The position numbers and the translations under genes are program-made. From contig JAWZYU010000027.1 of assembly GCA_038380435.1 (NCBI GenBank), forward strand, positions 5,639,156 through 5,703,155: a stretch of 64,000 bases of DNA. The letters are read 5' to 3'. The stretch is from Ryuthela nishihirai (lineage: Eukaryota; Arthropoda; Arachnida; Araneae; Heptathelidae). A model generated the notes under the pieces. The model was not told where the DNA came from. It was given only the letters and a program-made list of their open reading frames with translations, and did no database searches. This document shows, piece by piece, positions 55,697-64,000 of the stretch (position 1 is the first letter of the stretch; each line of letters starts with the position of its first letter).

Positions 55697-55867
55697 AAGG
55701 TGCCCCCATTCGAGCGAGCCATGCTTCAGCGACTACATAACCTCTTCGATGCCGAAGGAAGAGCTCCCTGGGCTGACGCAGATCTTGGTGACGCTCCTGC
55801 CAAACGTCAGATTCGATATCATCAATGCTACTTCAATCCCATTTCCTGTTTCAGACGCAGGAAGTAA
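55697..55867 (+). CDS. AstC: allatostatin C precursor, 3'-terminal exon
   Basis: Preceded by TTTGTTTTTCTTGCCACAG, a good splice acceptor, the exon opens in phase 0 and encodes 56 residues plus TAA. It starts KVPPFERAMLQRLHNLF, then an acidic spacer (DADLGD), then the cleavage site KR. The mature peptide QIRYHQCYFNPISCF follows, then RRRK and stop. QCYFNPISCF is the invariant core of arthropod allatostatin C, with two Cys forming a disulfide ring. The N-terminal Gln can become pyroglutamate. No Gly follows the Phe, so the peptide is not amidated. Allatostatin C is secreted, acts through somatostatin-like receptors and inhibits juvenile hormone synthesis in some insects. The exon is G+C-richer than its flanks. 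The signal-peptide exon(s) must lie upstream and were not identified. No stop, frameshift or odd residue is seen, and the gene appears intact in this part. Confidence 0.93.
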   Translation, partial: KVPPFERAMLQRLHNLFDAEGRAPWADADLGDAPAKRQIRYHQCYFNPISCFRRRK

Positions 55868-56300
55868 TGTCACGTGGTAGCTTTCAAGTTCCTGGGTCCA
55901 AGGTGGCATCTTATTCCATTTGTTGTATTTCAGTTTGTGGTTTTTACAAAGTAGATTTAAAGCGTAGGAACAAAAAAAAATGTAAATTTTTCCATCATAA
56001 TCTAAAATTTAAGCACAATTGATTTATTTCAACCTTTGCGGAATATTTGAGATTTCGTGAACAATGATTTTTCCTGTACGAAATGATAATTTTAAATTTA
56101 TCATTTGGATGATAAAAGTAATGAGTTATAATAAATTAATAAACTTTGTTAAATCTTGCTTTGATAATTCGTTATTTTCAAAAGAAATGATCGATAGTTG
56201 AAACTGTTAGTTTCAAGTCATTGTTTATAGTCTTTGTTTATAGCAGTTCGTGTGATTATTATGATAACTTTATTTTTTTGTGTAAAATAAAAGTCTGATG
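55868..56300 (+). other. AstC 3' UTR with candidate poly(A) signals
   Basis: AATAAA hexamers occur at 56,130-56,135, 56,138-56,143 and 56,286-56,291, downstream of the AstC stop. Any of them could end the transcript. The rest is A+T-rich and unremarkable. Confidence 0.45.
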
Positions 56301-56808
56301 GCAGCTTTTCAAAGCTTCATTTTTGTTATAGTTGCTTTTTTTTTCTCCAAAAACGCCAATTAAAAATCGCATAGCAGTACAACAAATAAAAGTAAAGTAG
56401 AATTATCACAGCTTTTTCCCATTGAATATCATCATTTCTACACTATTAACTAAAACTGAACATTCCTGGATCAACTGTTAAAAAGAAGCGGGAGAGATTA
56501 CAGTGTTTTCAATATTACAAAATAATAAAACGTTTTAAACAGTAACATATTGCCACGGATGAATATAGCCACAAGAGACCAAAAATTTCAATTTGAATGT
56601 AAATACTTTATATCTGAGGGTTTTATATTAAGTGATACTATCATCTAGCGAACTACTGAGACTATTTAATAAAACTGATGGCAAGACAAATATATGCGGG
56701 GAACAATATCGCGAGAATAGAGATGATAAGTAAATATTCTATATTAATTATTTACCGATTATTGCATACAGATCAGCCTGATGCATCTTTCATATATATT
56801 CCGTATGG
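56301..56808. other. A+T-rich sequence, nothing recognised
   Basis: No gene or repeat supported. Confidence 0.45.
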
Positions 56809-57115
56809 CACGAGGGTTGGCGCTATCGTTAGCGCACTAGGATCATAACCCGATAGCCTTAGGTTTGAGTCTGCACTGTGACTACGTTGAGATTCTGTCC
56901 TTTAATCCCTGCACTTCCCACGGTCAGTAAAAGGACACCGATGGGCTTGGATTCAGAGAATACACTGGATGATCTGGATAGAAAGGTTCCATTTCTCTCT
57001 TATCCTACAGTGGATCTCCTTCACCTACCGGGTTGTGAGCCCTTGGGATCCTTGTAACCTGAAAATTTAGCCCATTGTGTGCTCGAAAGTGTCGCAAGTT
57101 TTAAAACAACTGAAT
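56809..57115 (+). mobile_element. SINE-A, very old copy
   Basis: GGTTGGCGCTATCGTTAGCG (decayed A-box region), AGGTTTGAGTC, CCCACGGTCAGTAAAAGGAC, ACCGATGGGCTTGGAT, TAGCCCATTGTGTGC and AAAACAACTGAATCC, with large internal deletions. Confidence 0.75.
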
Positions 57116-57864
57116 CCAAATTCTGCTCCATGTGCGTTTGGTTCATGTTTGAGCTTTTTATACCATTGATATATATTTTGTCATTGTGACAGGCATTACA
57201 ATATGATTATCCAACTCAAATAAATATAAGATAGGACTATTATAAGCCGCTCTCTAACAATTTTTCAGAATTCTAGTGTGCAAATATCAGTGGAGAATTT
57301 GCTAAGAAAATGAAGTGTTTTAAACAGATTTCAGTACATCAGGTAATTTCAGTACTGTAAGTTGTTCCATGTTCTCTGAATGCTTGTTCAATCAACACGG
57401 ATTCAAAGAACTGAATACGATAAAGACATCAGAATACAACCATTTTATAGGTATGTGGGCCTCATACGAAATGTGATAACGTTGATAATGTTAAATATCA
57501 GCAGTTTCTAAAAGCAGAAGACAAATTCCTACTGGCAACATACAGTTAAATGATCCAAGAAAGTCGATGGATTCCATCTTGCCTTTCGTCATTTTACTTG
57601 TTTCACCTAAGTTGAGACCTGACGTAAAAAAAGAGTTCACCTGTTGACTAAAGACCTCATCTCTACTTATAAGTGACTTCGCATAAAGAATAATGTGTAG
57701 ATTTTCCTGATATATTGGTTTCCACAAAGCAATAGGGTATAAAAATAAATTTAAGCTACTTCAGTTAGTTGATAGATAAGCACTCTAACTGTATTAGAAT
57801 TTAATACTAATAATCAGAAGGTTTATCAATTTGAGCGGCAAATGCATATCTAAAACCACTAACT
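57116..57864. other. A+T-rich sequence, nothing recognised
   Basis: No gene or repeat supported. A 78-codon minus frame has no recognisable domain. Confidence 0.45.
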
Positions 57865-57876
57865 CTCGAAGGAGAC

Positions 57877-58268
57877 GGGGCGGGGGTGGCTCAGTCGGTA
57901 GCGCGCCAGGCTCGTAATCTGTAGTTCCCAGGTTCGAGTCCCAGCTGGATCAGCGTTGAGATTTATCTCCGCAAAATCCCCCGCCTTGCCCACGGTCAGT
58001 AGGGGACACCGATGGGCTTGGAAAGGCCGCCGTCCGTCGGATGGGACGTTAAGCCGTGGCCCCATGTGCGGGAGAGCCATACCCTGTGCACGTTAAAGAA
58101 CACGCTGGATGGCTTTGACGGGAGGCTACCATCTGTCTCCCAACAGCTGTTCCAGTGGGTCCCCTCCCCCAACCTTCTCTGAGCCTTCGGGGTCCATGTG
58201 ACCTGGCCATGTAGCCCATGGTGTGCAAAAAAGTGCCGCTCAGAGGTAAAACAACCCAACCCAAACAA
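57877..58268 (+). mobile_element. SINE-A, full-length, 12 bp TSD
   Basis: GGGGCGGGGGTGGCTCAGTC to AAAACAACCCAACCC. TSD CTCGAAGRAGAC (57,865-57,876 and 58,269-58,280), one mismatch. Confidence 0.93.
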
Positions 58269-58280
58269 CTCGAAGAAGAC

Positions 58281-58904
58281 AAGATGGCATCCATGGCGTA
58301 TTTGTGCGCACGACACCTACAAGGAAAGCTGCTTAGAAGGTTTAAAATCGAATGTTGAGATGTCATGTGGAAAGGATAATAAAGGAAATTTCAAGCGGAA
58401 TTTATGACAGTATATATGTCTCTAGAAGTGTTTGATTCAAATCGAATGTTTCATATACCAGGTAAACATCGGCAGGTGATTTTACAAAAGTATGATCATT
58501 TCGCTTTGATAGTTATCAGGAAAAAAAGTTCACGAATTCCTCATTAGAAGTGAACTGCTGAATTTAAACAATACATTAATAATAATAAACTCAAATTCTG
58601 ATTTGCCTAATTTCAGTGTAACATTTTAAAGGTGCGGTTTTAGATGTCCCACTCTCAAAGACAAAAAGCTGCTATAACTAAACAAGAGATATAAAAATAT
58701 GGGGACGAACTTATTTACGGCAAATTAAAGCATATCGTGGAAGTAAAAGAAAATTTATTATTTAGGTGAAATTTAGGTAAATTCAGGCCACATTGTTTCT
58801 AAAGTATGACAGTCGATATAATTGAACAAGTATTGGAAATGTACTTGTTCACATACAAAGTGGCAGCAATCACGATATTGTAGGCACTATATTAGAGGAC
58901 AGAT
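58281..58904. other. unique sequence, nothing recognised
   Basis: 58,281-58,370 contains AAGATGGCATCCATGG in good start context, but the frame closes after about 25 codons. No other support. Confidence 0.35.
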
Positions 58905-58905
58905 A

Positions 58906-60155
58906 CAGGGGTTTATCAAAATAATGGAAACACGTACTGTTTGTGGAGAACATTATGTTAATAAGCTGTAGGCTCACCTCGGGCGTTCAGAATAGACTGA
59001 ATTCGACGTGGAATAGACTTATACAAGTCATGAACATACTGTAATGAAATGTGGGACCATTCTTCTTGTAAAATAGGGCCCAGTAATGCAGTATTATAAA
59101 TATGTTCCATTGATGGTGGACGTAGAAAATGTGATCTGACCTTGCACTCTAGATTTTCCCACATATGTGCATTGAGGTCTGGAGATTGAGGTGGCCAGGG
59201 TAGCTGCTGCACCTCATCCTCATGCTCTGCAAACTACAACTTGACACGTTTCGCACAATGCGTGGGTGCATTATCCACTTGAAACAAGGGACCATCATTA
59301 GGAAACAATGCCCGCAACATTGAATGCAGGTGGTCCCGAGAATGGATTCGTACGTTGCGGATGTCACACGATTCTGAAGAATAACTAATGACCCAAAGAA
59401 ATGCCAATGATATGGTACCCCATAGCATCAGGGATCCACCTCCATGCTTCAAAGTCGGAATTAAACAGTTGGGGTGGTACGCTTCTGTTTACGCCAGACG
59501 CACACTCTACCAGTGGTGGGAAACAAAGTGTAGCACGATTCATCAAACTAGATGACACGTTGCCAGTCATTATGATCCCAGTTTTTATGTGCTTTGCACC
59601 ACCTTACACGTTTTGTTGCATTGATGTTGGTAATCAGAAGTTTGTGGATTGCAGCACGGCCATAAATATCAGCACGATGAAGTTCCCGACCAACTGTTAT
59701 GACGAAAAGGGGATCGTTCCGACGAGTGTTCGACTCTGCTGCTATTTGACGTGCCGTGGTCTTGTGCCTCCGTTGCACAATCCGTGCCAACGTTCGCCTA
59801 TCCCCTATCTGACAACTTCCTATGGAGTTAATAATTTGCACGTTTGGAGGCAACGCCCTATCATTTTCGATAGGTAGGCATAATCTTCGATACAGGCGAC
59901 ATTCTGGTTACTGAAGCTCTTGCAAGACGCCCACCTAGATCATGCCTTTTTGTAGGTCACTGAGATTTGACATTGTCGACGATTACACCACGCAGCTGCT
60001 TCACCTACTCCTGGGGCATTGCAACGTGATAGCCGACATCGTATTTCTCCCTTTTATATACCTCACATTGCGGGTGACGTCGTTCCTGTGATATGCAAAG
60101 AGAACATTGCGTGACTCCAGTCGTCGTCGGTGTTTCCATTATTTTGATAAACCCG
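58906..60155 (-). mobile_element. Tc1-like DNA transposon, third family
   Basis: Ends CAGGGGTTTATCAAAATAAT + GGAAACAC and inverted CGGGTTTATCAAAATAATGG + AAACAC, TA on each side. Length 1.25 kb, normal for Tc1. Contains a broken transposase. Confidence 0.9.
58958..60050 (-). pseudogene. Tc1-like transposase, broken
   Basis: In reverse: RRTLARIVQRRHKTTARQIA (DNA-binding), TKRVRWCKAHKNWDHNDWQR, and SSLMNRATLCFPP from SDES-type sequence. Then come KHGGGSLMLWGTIS and a relic of the second Asp region (DNAPTHCAKRVK). LPWPPQSPDLNAHMWENLE has the PDLN block with Glu, and the C-terminus is SIPRRIQSILNARGEPTAY plus stop. The order and length fit Tc1. Frameshifts separate the blocks. Confidence 0.85.
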
Positions 60156-60157
60156 TA

Positions 60158-60964
60158 TATTTCCAACCAATCGCAGACCGAAATAGCATTTTCGTTTCAA
60201 AGTTAAATTCATTCAAATGTTTCTATCGGTAATATTTCAATTATTTCATATTTATCATAAGCATATAAATGAACACTGGCGTTTATTTATCATTGGAATT
60301 ACAAAGTCGAACATCTCTGTGTTTTACATCCACATGTTAAACATGTGCTTAAAAATGAGGCCTTAAAATGTAACCAATGACAGTTCTGTGCACAATGATA
60401 CTAGGAAAAGCTTGCTTGTGTCGTAAGGCTTGTGTTTGTTAGGTCTCAATTTACGTGGAACAGAGTTCAGTATCTCTATTTCAAAGATGGTGGTCACCCA
60501 GTCGCTGCTATTTAGATCTAGACAATATTCTTCCTCTCATCAGATGTTCACGTACAAAAGATATTATAGATAGGAGTGCTTTACGACCATTATAACACAT
60601 AATGAAATCTACTTGAAACGATGATATAAAAACTATACAATAACTTTGACAATTACAATGACTTTGGAATCAAAATTTCCTGAATTATTACGAGTAATAC
60701 ACTACCTTATTAAAAGAGAATTTTCAGGTTATATCATTGGTAACTAACTTTGAAGCTGTATGTATAACTTTAAAAAAATGCTTGTTTGATGGAAAAATGG
60801 GACTGAAGTCAACGATCATAATCAATTCTATATAAATCTCAATTTTCAACAATATTCGTCCAATATTATAGAGCTACGGAAGATAAAATATTCCATAACA
60901 GTAATGGGCCATAAGAATTTACCTCAGAAATAAATGAAAACTATAATAATAGGCTGAATAAATA
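60158..60964. other. A+T-rich sequence, nothing recognised
   Basis: No gene or repeat supported. Confidence 0.45.
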
Positions 60965-61085
60965 TAGAGGAAAAATTGTCATTAGCCTGCTGGTATCTGA
61001 ACCTACGATCTCCTGATAACATGTCAGGTCTTCTGGCCGCTGAGCTACCGGTGCCGAACAATCCTCCTCTGTTAGTGGCTTCAAT
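60965..61085 (-). repeat. tRNA-like repeat C, copy 1
   Basis: Inverted: GAAGCCACTAACAGAGGAGG, then GGTAGCTCAGCGGCCAGA (A box), CCTGACATGTTATCAGG, GTAGGTTCAGATACC (B-box-like), and GGCTAATGACAATTTTTCC. Flank sequences are shared with copy 2 on both sides. Confidence 0.7.
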
Positions 61086-61227
61086 TATTATAGCATAGAG
61101 TTAGTCATTGGAAATGTATCTTACTGCAATTGAAGGCTCTGGTCTAGAAGGCACTTTCCAGTCAATGCTCATGATCATGAAACGTCAAGAGGCATGGTAT
61201 TTTTAAGCTAACATGCCAGGTATGAAG

Positions 61228-61611
61228 GGGGCGGGGGTGGCTCAGTCGGTAGCGCGCCAGGCTCGTAATCTGTAGTTCCCAAGTTCGAGTCCCATCTGGG
61301 TCAGCGTTGAGATTTATCTCCGCAAAATTCCCCGCCCTGCCCACGGTTAGTAGGGGACACCGATGGGCTTGGAAAGGCCACCATCCGTCGGATGGGACGT
61401 TAAGCCGTGGGCCCGTGTGCGGGAGAGCCATACCCTGTGCACGTTAAAGAACACGCTGGATGGCCTTGACGGGAGGCTACCATCTGTCTCCCAACAGCTG
61501 TTCCAGTGGGTCCCCTTCCCCAACCTTCTCTGAGCCTTCGGGGTCCATGTGACCTGCCCATTTAGCTCATGGTGTGCAAAAAAGTGCCGCTCAGAGGTAA
61601 AACAACCCAAC
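61228..61611 (+). mobile_element. SINE-A, full-length, 12 bp TSD
   Basis: GGCGGGGGTGGCTCAGTCGG to AAAACAACCCA. TSD CCAGGTATGAAG (61,216-61,227 and 61,612-61,623). Confidence 0.95.
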
Positions 61612-61849
61612 CCAGGTATGAAGCGTAAAGCGTTAATGTTGAAATGATAGGAAATCGCAGATATGCCCCTGTTGGATGACATGCTGATAAATACATACGC
61701 TTGATACCTGGAGTTTTGGCTTAAACAATACCTTGCCTTTTGACATTGGTTAGTCATGTGCACAAACCTGGAAAGTGCCATCTAGATCCGACTCTTCAAT
61801 TACTGTTAGATATATTTTGAATGACTAATTCTATGGTACAATGCTTAAA

Positions 61850-61985
61850 GCCACTAATAGAGGATGATTGTTCGACGGCCAGTAGCTCAGCGGTCAGTGC
61901 ACCTGACATGTTATCAGGAAGTTGTGGGTTCAGATCCCACCCGGCTACTGACAATTTTTCCTCTATGTTTGTTCAACATATCAAA
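61850..61985 (+). repeat. tRNA-like repeat C, copy 2
   Basis: AAAGCCACTAATAGAGGATG, GTAGCTCAGCGGTCAGTG, CCTGACATGTTATCAGG, GTGGGTTCAGATCCCAC, CGGCTACTGACAATTTTTCC. Anticodon stem CCTGA/TCAGG and T stem GTGGG/CCCAC are perfect, but the loop CATGTTA lacks U33 and the acceptor is weak. It is not a normal tRNA. Confidence 0.7.
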
Positions 61986-62034
61986 ACAAGTGCATATCTG
62001 TGATTTCCTCTTATTTAAATAATAGATATTGTAG

Positions 62035-62150
62035 TATACATTATCTGTTACATTAGTAACACCACGACTTCCTGATGTCAGGTGCCCTGGCCGCTGAGCT
62101 ACCTGCTGCCGATCAGATATCCTCTATTGTGGTTGTTAAATCTCGTCATT
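62035..62150 (-). repeat. tRNA-like repeat C, copy 3
   Basis: Inverted: ACCACAATAGAGGATATCTG, GGTAGCTCAGCGGCCAGGG, CACCTGACATCAGGAAGTCG. The anticodon loop is shortened by 6 nt relative to copies 1 and 2. Ends soon after. Confidence 0.6.
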
Positions 62151-62332
62151 GTCGAATCAGCCGTTGGTACCTAATAGTATTCAAACATTGTCAATCGGTA
62201 TTGTTTCAAATCATTTAATAAAATAAGTATACCTTTTAGAAGTTTGCTTCATTCCAATATAAGCAATGCGATTTTTTTTTTAAAAACAAGGTAATTTATT
62301 GTTAAATATTCCAGTTTCCTATAACTTTAAAT

Positions 62333-62691
62333 AGGGGGCGGGGTGGCTCAGTCGGTAGCGCGCCAGGCGCGTAATCTGCAGTTCCTAGGTTCGAGTTCCA
62401 GCTGGGCCAGAATTGAGACTTATCTCCTCAAAACTCTTCGCCCTGTTTACGGTCAAGAGGGGAAACTGATGGACTTGGAAAGACCACCCAGTCGGATGTG
62501 ACGCTTCGTATGCGGGAGAGACATATCCAGTGCACGTTAAAGAACATGCTGGGTGGCCTTAATGAGAGGCTACCATCTGTCTCCCAACAACTGTTACAGT
62601 GGGTCCCCTCCCCCAAACTTCTCTAAGCCTTCGGGGTCCTTGTGATCCCATTGTGTGAAAAAAAGCGCGCTCACAGTAAAACAAACCAACT
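62333..62691 (+). mobile_element. SINE-A, moderately diverged
   Basis: GGGGGCGGGGTGGCTCAGTC, GGTTCGAGTTCCAG, CCAGTGCACGTTAAAGAACA, CCCCTCCCCCAAACTTC, AGTAAAACAAACCAAC. TSD unclear. Confidence 0.88.
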
Positions 62692-62982
62692 CCTTAAGTA
62701 CTGAAAGAATATTGTAGAAAATCAAGATTTAAATAGATTAGATTATGATTTTTATTTTCAGTAATATATTTCCATTAAAGGCATATTTTGAAGTTATGAA
62801 CTTCAAAGTTAAATTTCCATTGACATAGCACGGAAATTATCCAATATTTTGAAGGGCAGTGTCTAATAAATACGTTTATGCATGTATTATAAACAAATTT
62901 TATTTTATAATAATCTCCATTATGTGATATTATATAAATTCGTCCACTAAACAGAATATATATATATATGCATGCATATACA

Positions 62983-63879
62983 CAGGTCATCGAAAAGTCG
63001 CACAAGACACAACGCACACACGTATTTTTCGTGATTAATGGTAAGCGAATAGAAAATTAAACAGCTACAAACATAAGTTATAATCTGACCGTTCTAACAA
63101 CAGAAAAATATAAATGTCATTACACATATGCTGTAAATGACCTCCTTCGATACAGGCGTCATTCGATACAAACTTGTTCACTGATGCAGGCTCGAGCTCT
63201 CTTTACAATGTTTGGTGCCACCTTGTAAAGCAACTGAAGAATAATGTTTGCGATCGCTGTTGTAATGTGTGTCAGGATTAATTTGCTACACGACTCCTTT
63301 GAGAATCCCCAAAGGAAAAAAATCTGAAAATGACAAATCGGTGATTTTTGGGGTCACAAGACTTTGGGAATGAGATCTGGCTATTGTCGGCTTCTGACGA
63401 CTCTTCGGCCACACGTGCATTCGAATGACTAACAAAATAATATTACACAATGAAAACTAGTTGTGTCTGGGGAAAAAAATTCGCTTCCTCTACGAACAAA
63501 GCTTTACTGACGATATCTTGTACAGTCGCTCAAAAAAGTATCCGAACACTATGGTTGAATACAGAATTCAGAAAAAAATATCTGGCAACGATTTTTTTAG
63601 AAATTAGTGTTCTGGCAACTTCGTGTCACGTGACACGAAGGTTGCCAGATCACTAATTTCTAAAAAAATTGTTGCCAGATATTTTTTCTGAATTCTGTAA
63701 TCAACCATAGTGTTCGGATAATTTTTTGAGCGACTGTACCTATCACACTGCAGTCAGCATCTCTGACAGTTTTCAATAGTCTTTTGGTGCCATCTAGTGG
63801 GAGCAAGAACAACTGTAACAGTTTCGAAACAATTTACATAAACTTTAACTTTTGGTTGAGCGACTTTTCGATCATACTG
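62983..63879 (-). mobile_element. mariner/Tc1-like relic with terminal inverted repeats
   Basis: Left CAGGTCATCGAAAAGTCGC and inverted right CAGTATGATCGAAAAGTCGC. On the minus strand, KSPICHFQIFFLWGFSKE carries the FFLWG signature that follows the last catalytic block in a mariner-related group. THITTAIANIILQLLYKVAP and RARACISEQ follow. Only the C-terminal third of a transposase remains. A palindromic MITE is inserted in it. Confidence 0.65.
63523..63736. mobile_element. palindromic MITE, copy 7 (complete)
   Basis: 214 bp, TA at 63,521-63,522 and 63,737-63,738, terminal CAGTCGCTCAAAAAAGTATC and inverse, centre CACGTGACACGAAGG. Confidence 0.94.
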
Positions 63880-64000
63880 TATATACATCATAGAAAGGAA
63901 TAAAAGAAATCAGTTTTGCAGGTACTTCAGTTTACTTCCTGGCAGGTCTTATAGTTTAATTATTTTTCAATCATTTTATCTTTATTTCAGAACCTATGAA

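Noticed and set aside
58281..58360. Short host coding exon starting ATGGCATCCATGG
   Set aside because: Closes after about 25 codons, no recognised motif, no splice signal that would extend it.
61883..61953. Functional tRNA-Thr
   Set aside because: Good anticodon and T stems, but no U33, weak acceptor pairing and related degraded copies nearby with shared flanks.

Overview
This window is a repeat-dense, A+T-rich stretch of an arthropod nuclear genome. It is probably a chelicerate and perhaps a spider; that is inference, because no ribosomal or mitochondrial marker is present. Nearly everything readable is mobile or tandem-repeat DNA. The one credible host coding exon is at 55,697-55,867 (+): the 3'-terminal exon of an allatostatin C neuropeptide precursor, with splice acceptor, dibasic cleavage site, the conserved peptide core and a stop. 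Its upstream exons were not found here.

The dominant repeat, called SINE-A here, is a ~385 bp tRNA-derived SINE. It has Pol III A and B boxes in a tRNA-like head, a long central body and an (AACCC)n-type tail. There are about 26 copies on both strands, many flanked by 10-13 bp target-site duplications (TSDs). Two smaller tRNA-related families are also present: SINE-B (1,995; 8,537; 40,540; 40,845) and repeat C (60,965; 61,850; 62,035). A ~214 bp nearly perfect palindromic MITE with TA duplications occurs seven times.

Layout: 0-3.3 kb holds MITEs, SINE-B and a mariner-like pseudogene split by a SINE. 4.07-5.36 kb is a 76 bp satellite. 7-10.6 kb holds degenerate repeats, a hAT-like element and SINEs. 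11.5-12.4 kb is CpG-rich. 12.9-13.6 kb is a 27 bp satellite. 14.2-16.1 kb is a Polinton/Maverick remnant with family-B DNA polymerase. 16.2-17.8 kb is Ty3/Gypsy integrase. 20.2-21.1 kb is a purine-rich array. 22.8-24.4 kb is a Tc1-like element. 27.8-29.6 kb is a SINE that carries a large minisatellite grown from its own sequence. 33.0-34.5 kb is another Tc1-like pseudogene. 35.5 and 37.8-38.95 kb are SINE insertions with extra tails. 43.5-51.3 kb is a full-length minus-strand non-LTR retrotransposon with a related, 5'-truncated LINE nested in it. 51.6-53.0 and 58.9-60.2 kb are further Tc1-like elements. 55.7 kb is the allatostatin C exon. 61-64 kb holds tRNA-like repeats and a mariner-like relic.

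Many insertions are nested: SINE in Gypsy integrase, SINE in Tc1, MITE in Tc1, LINE in LINE. This gives a relative chronology in which SINE-A and the palindromic MITE are the youngest families. All transposon genes seen carry stops or frameshifts, so no autonomous element is intact in the window.
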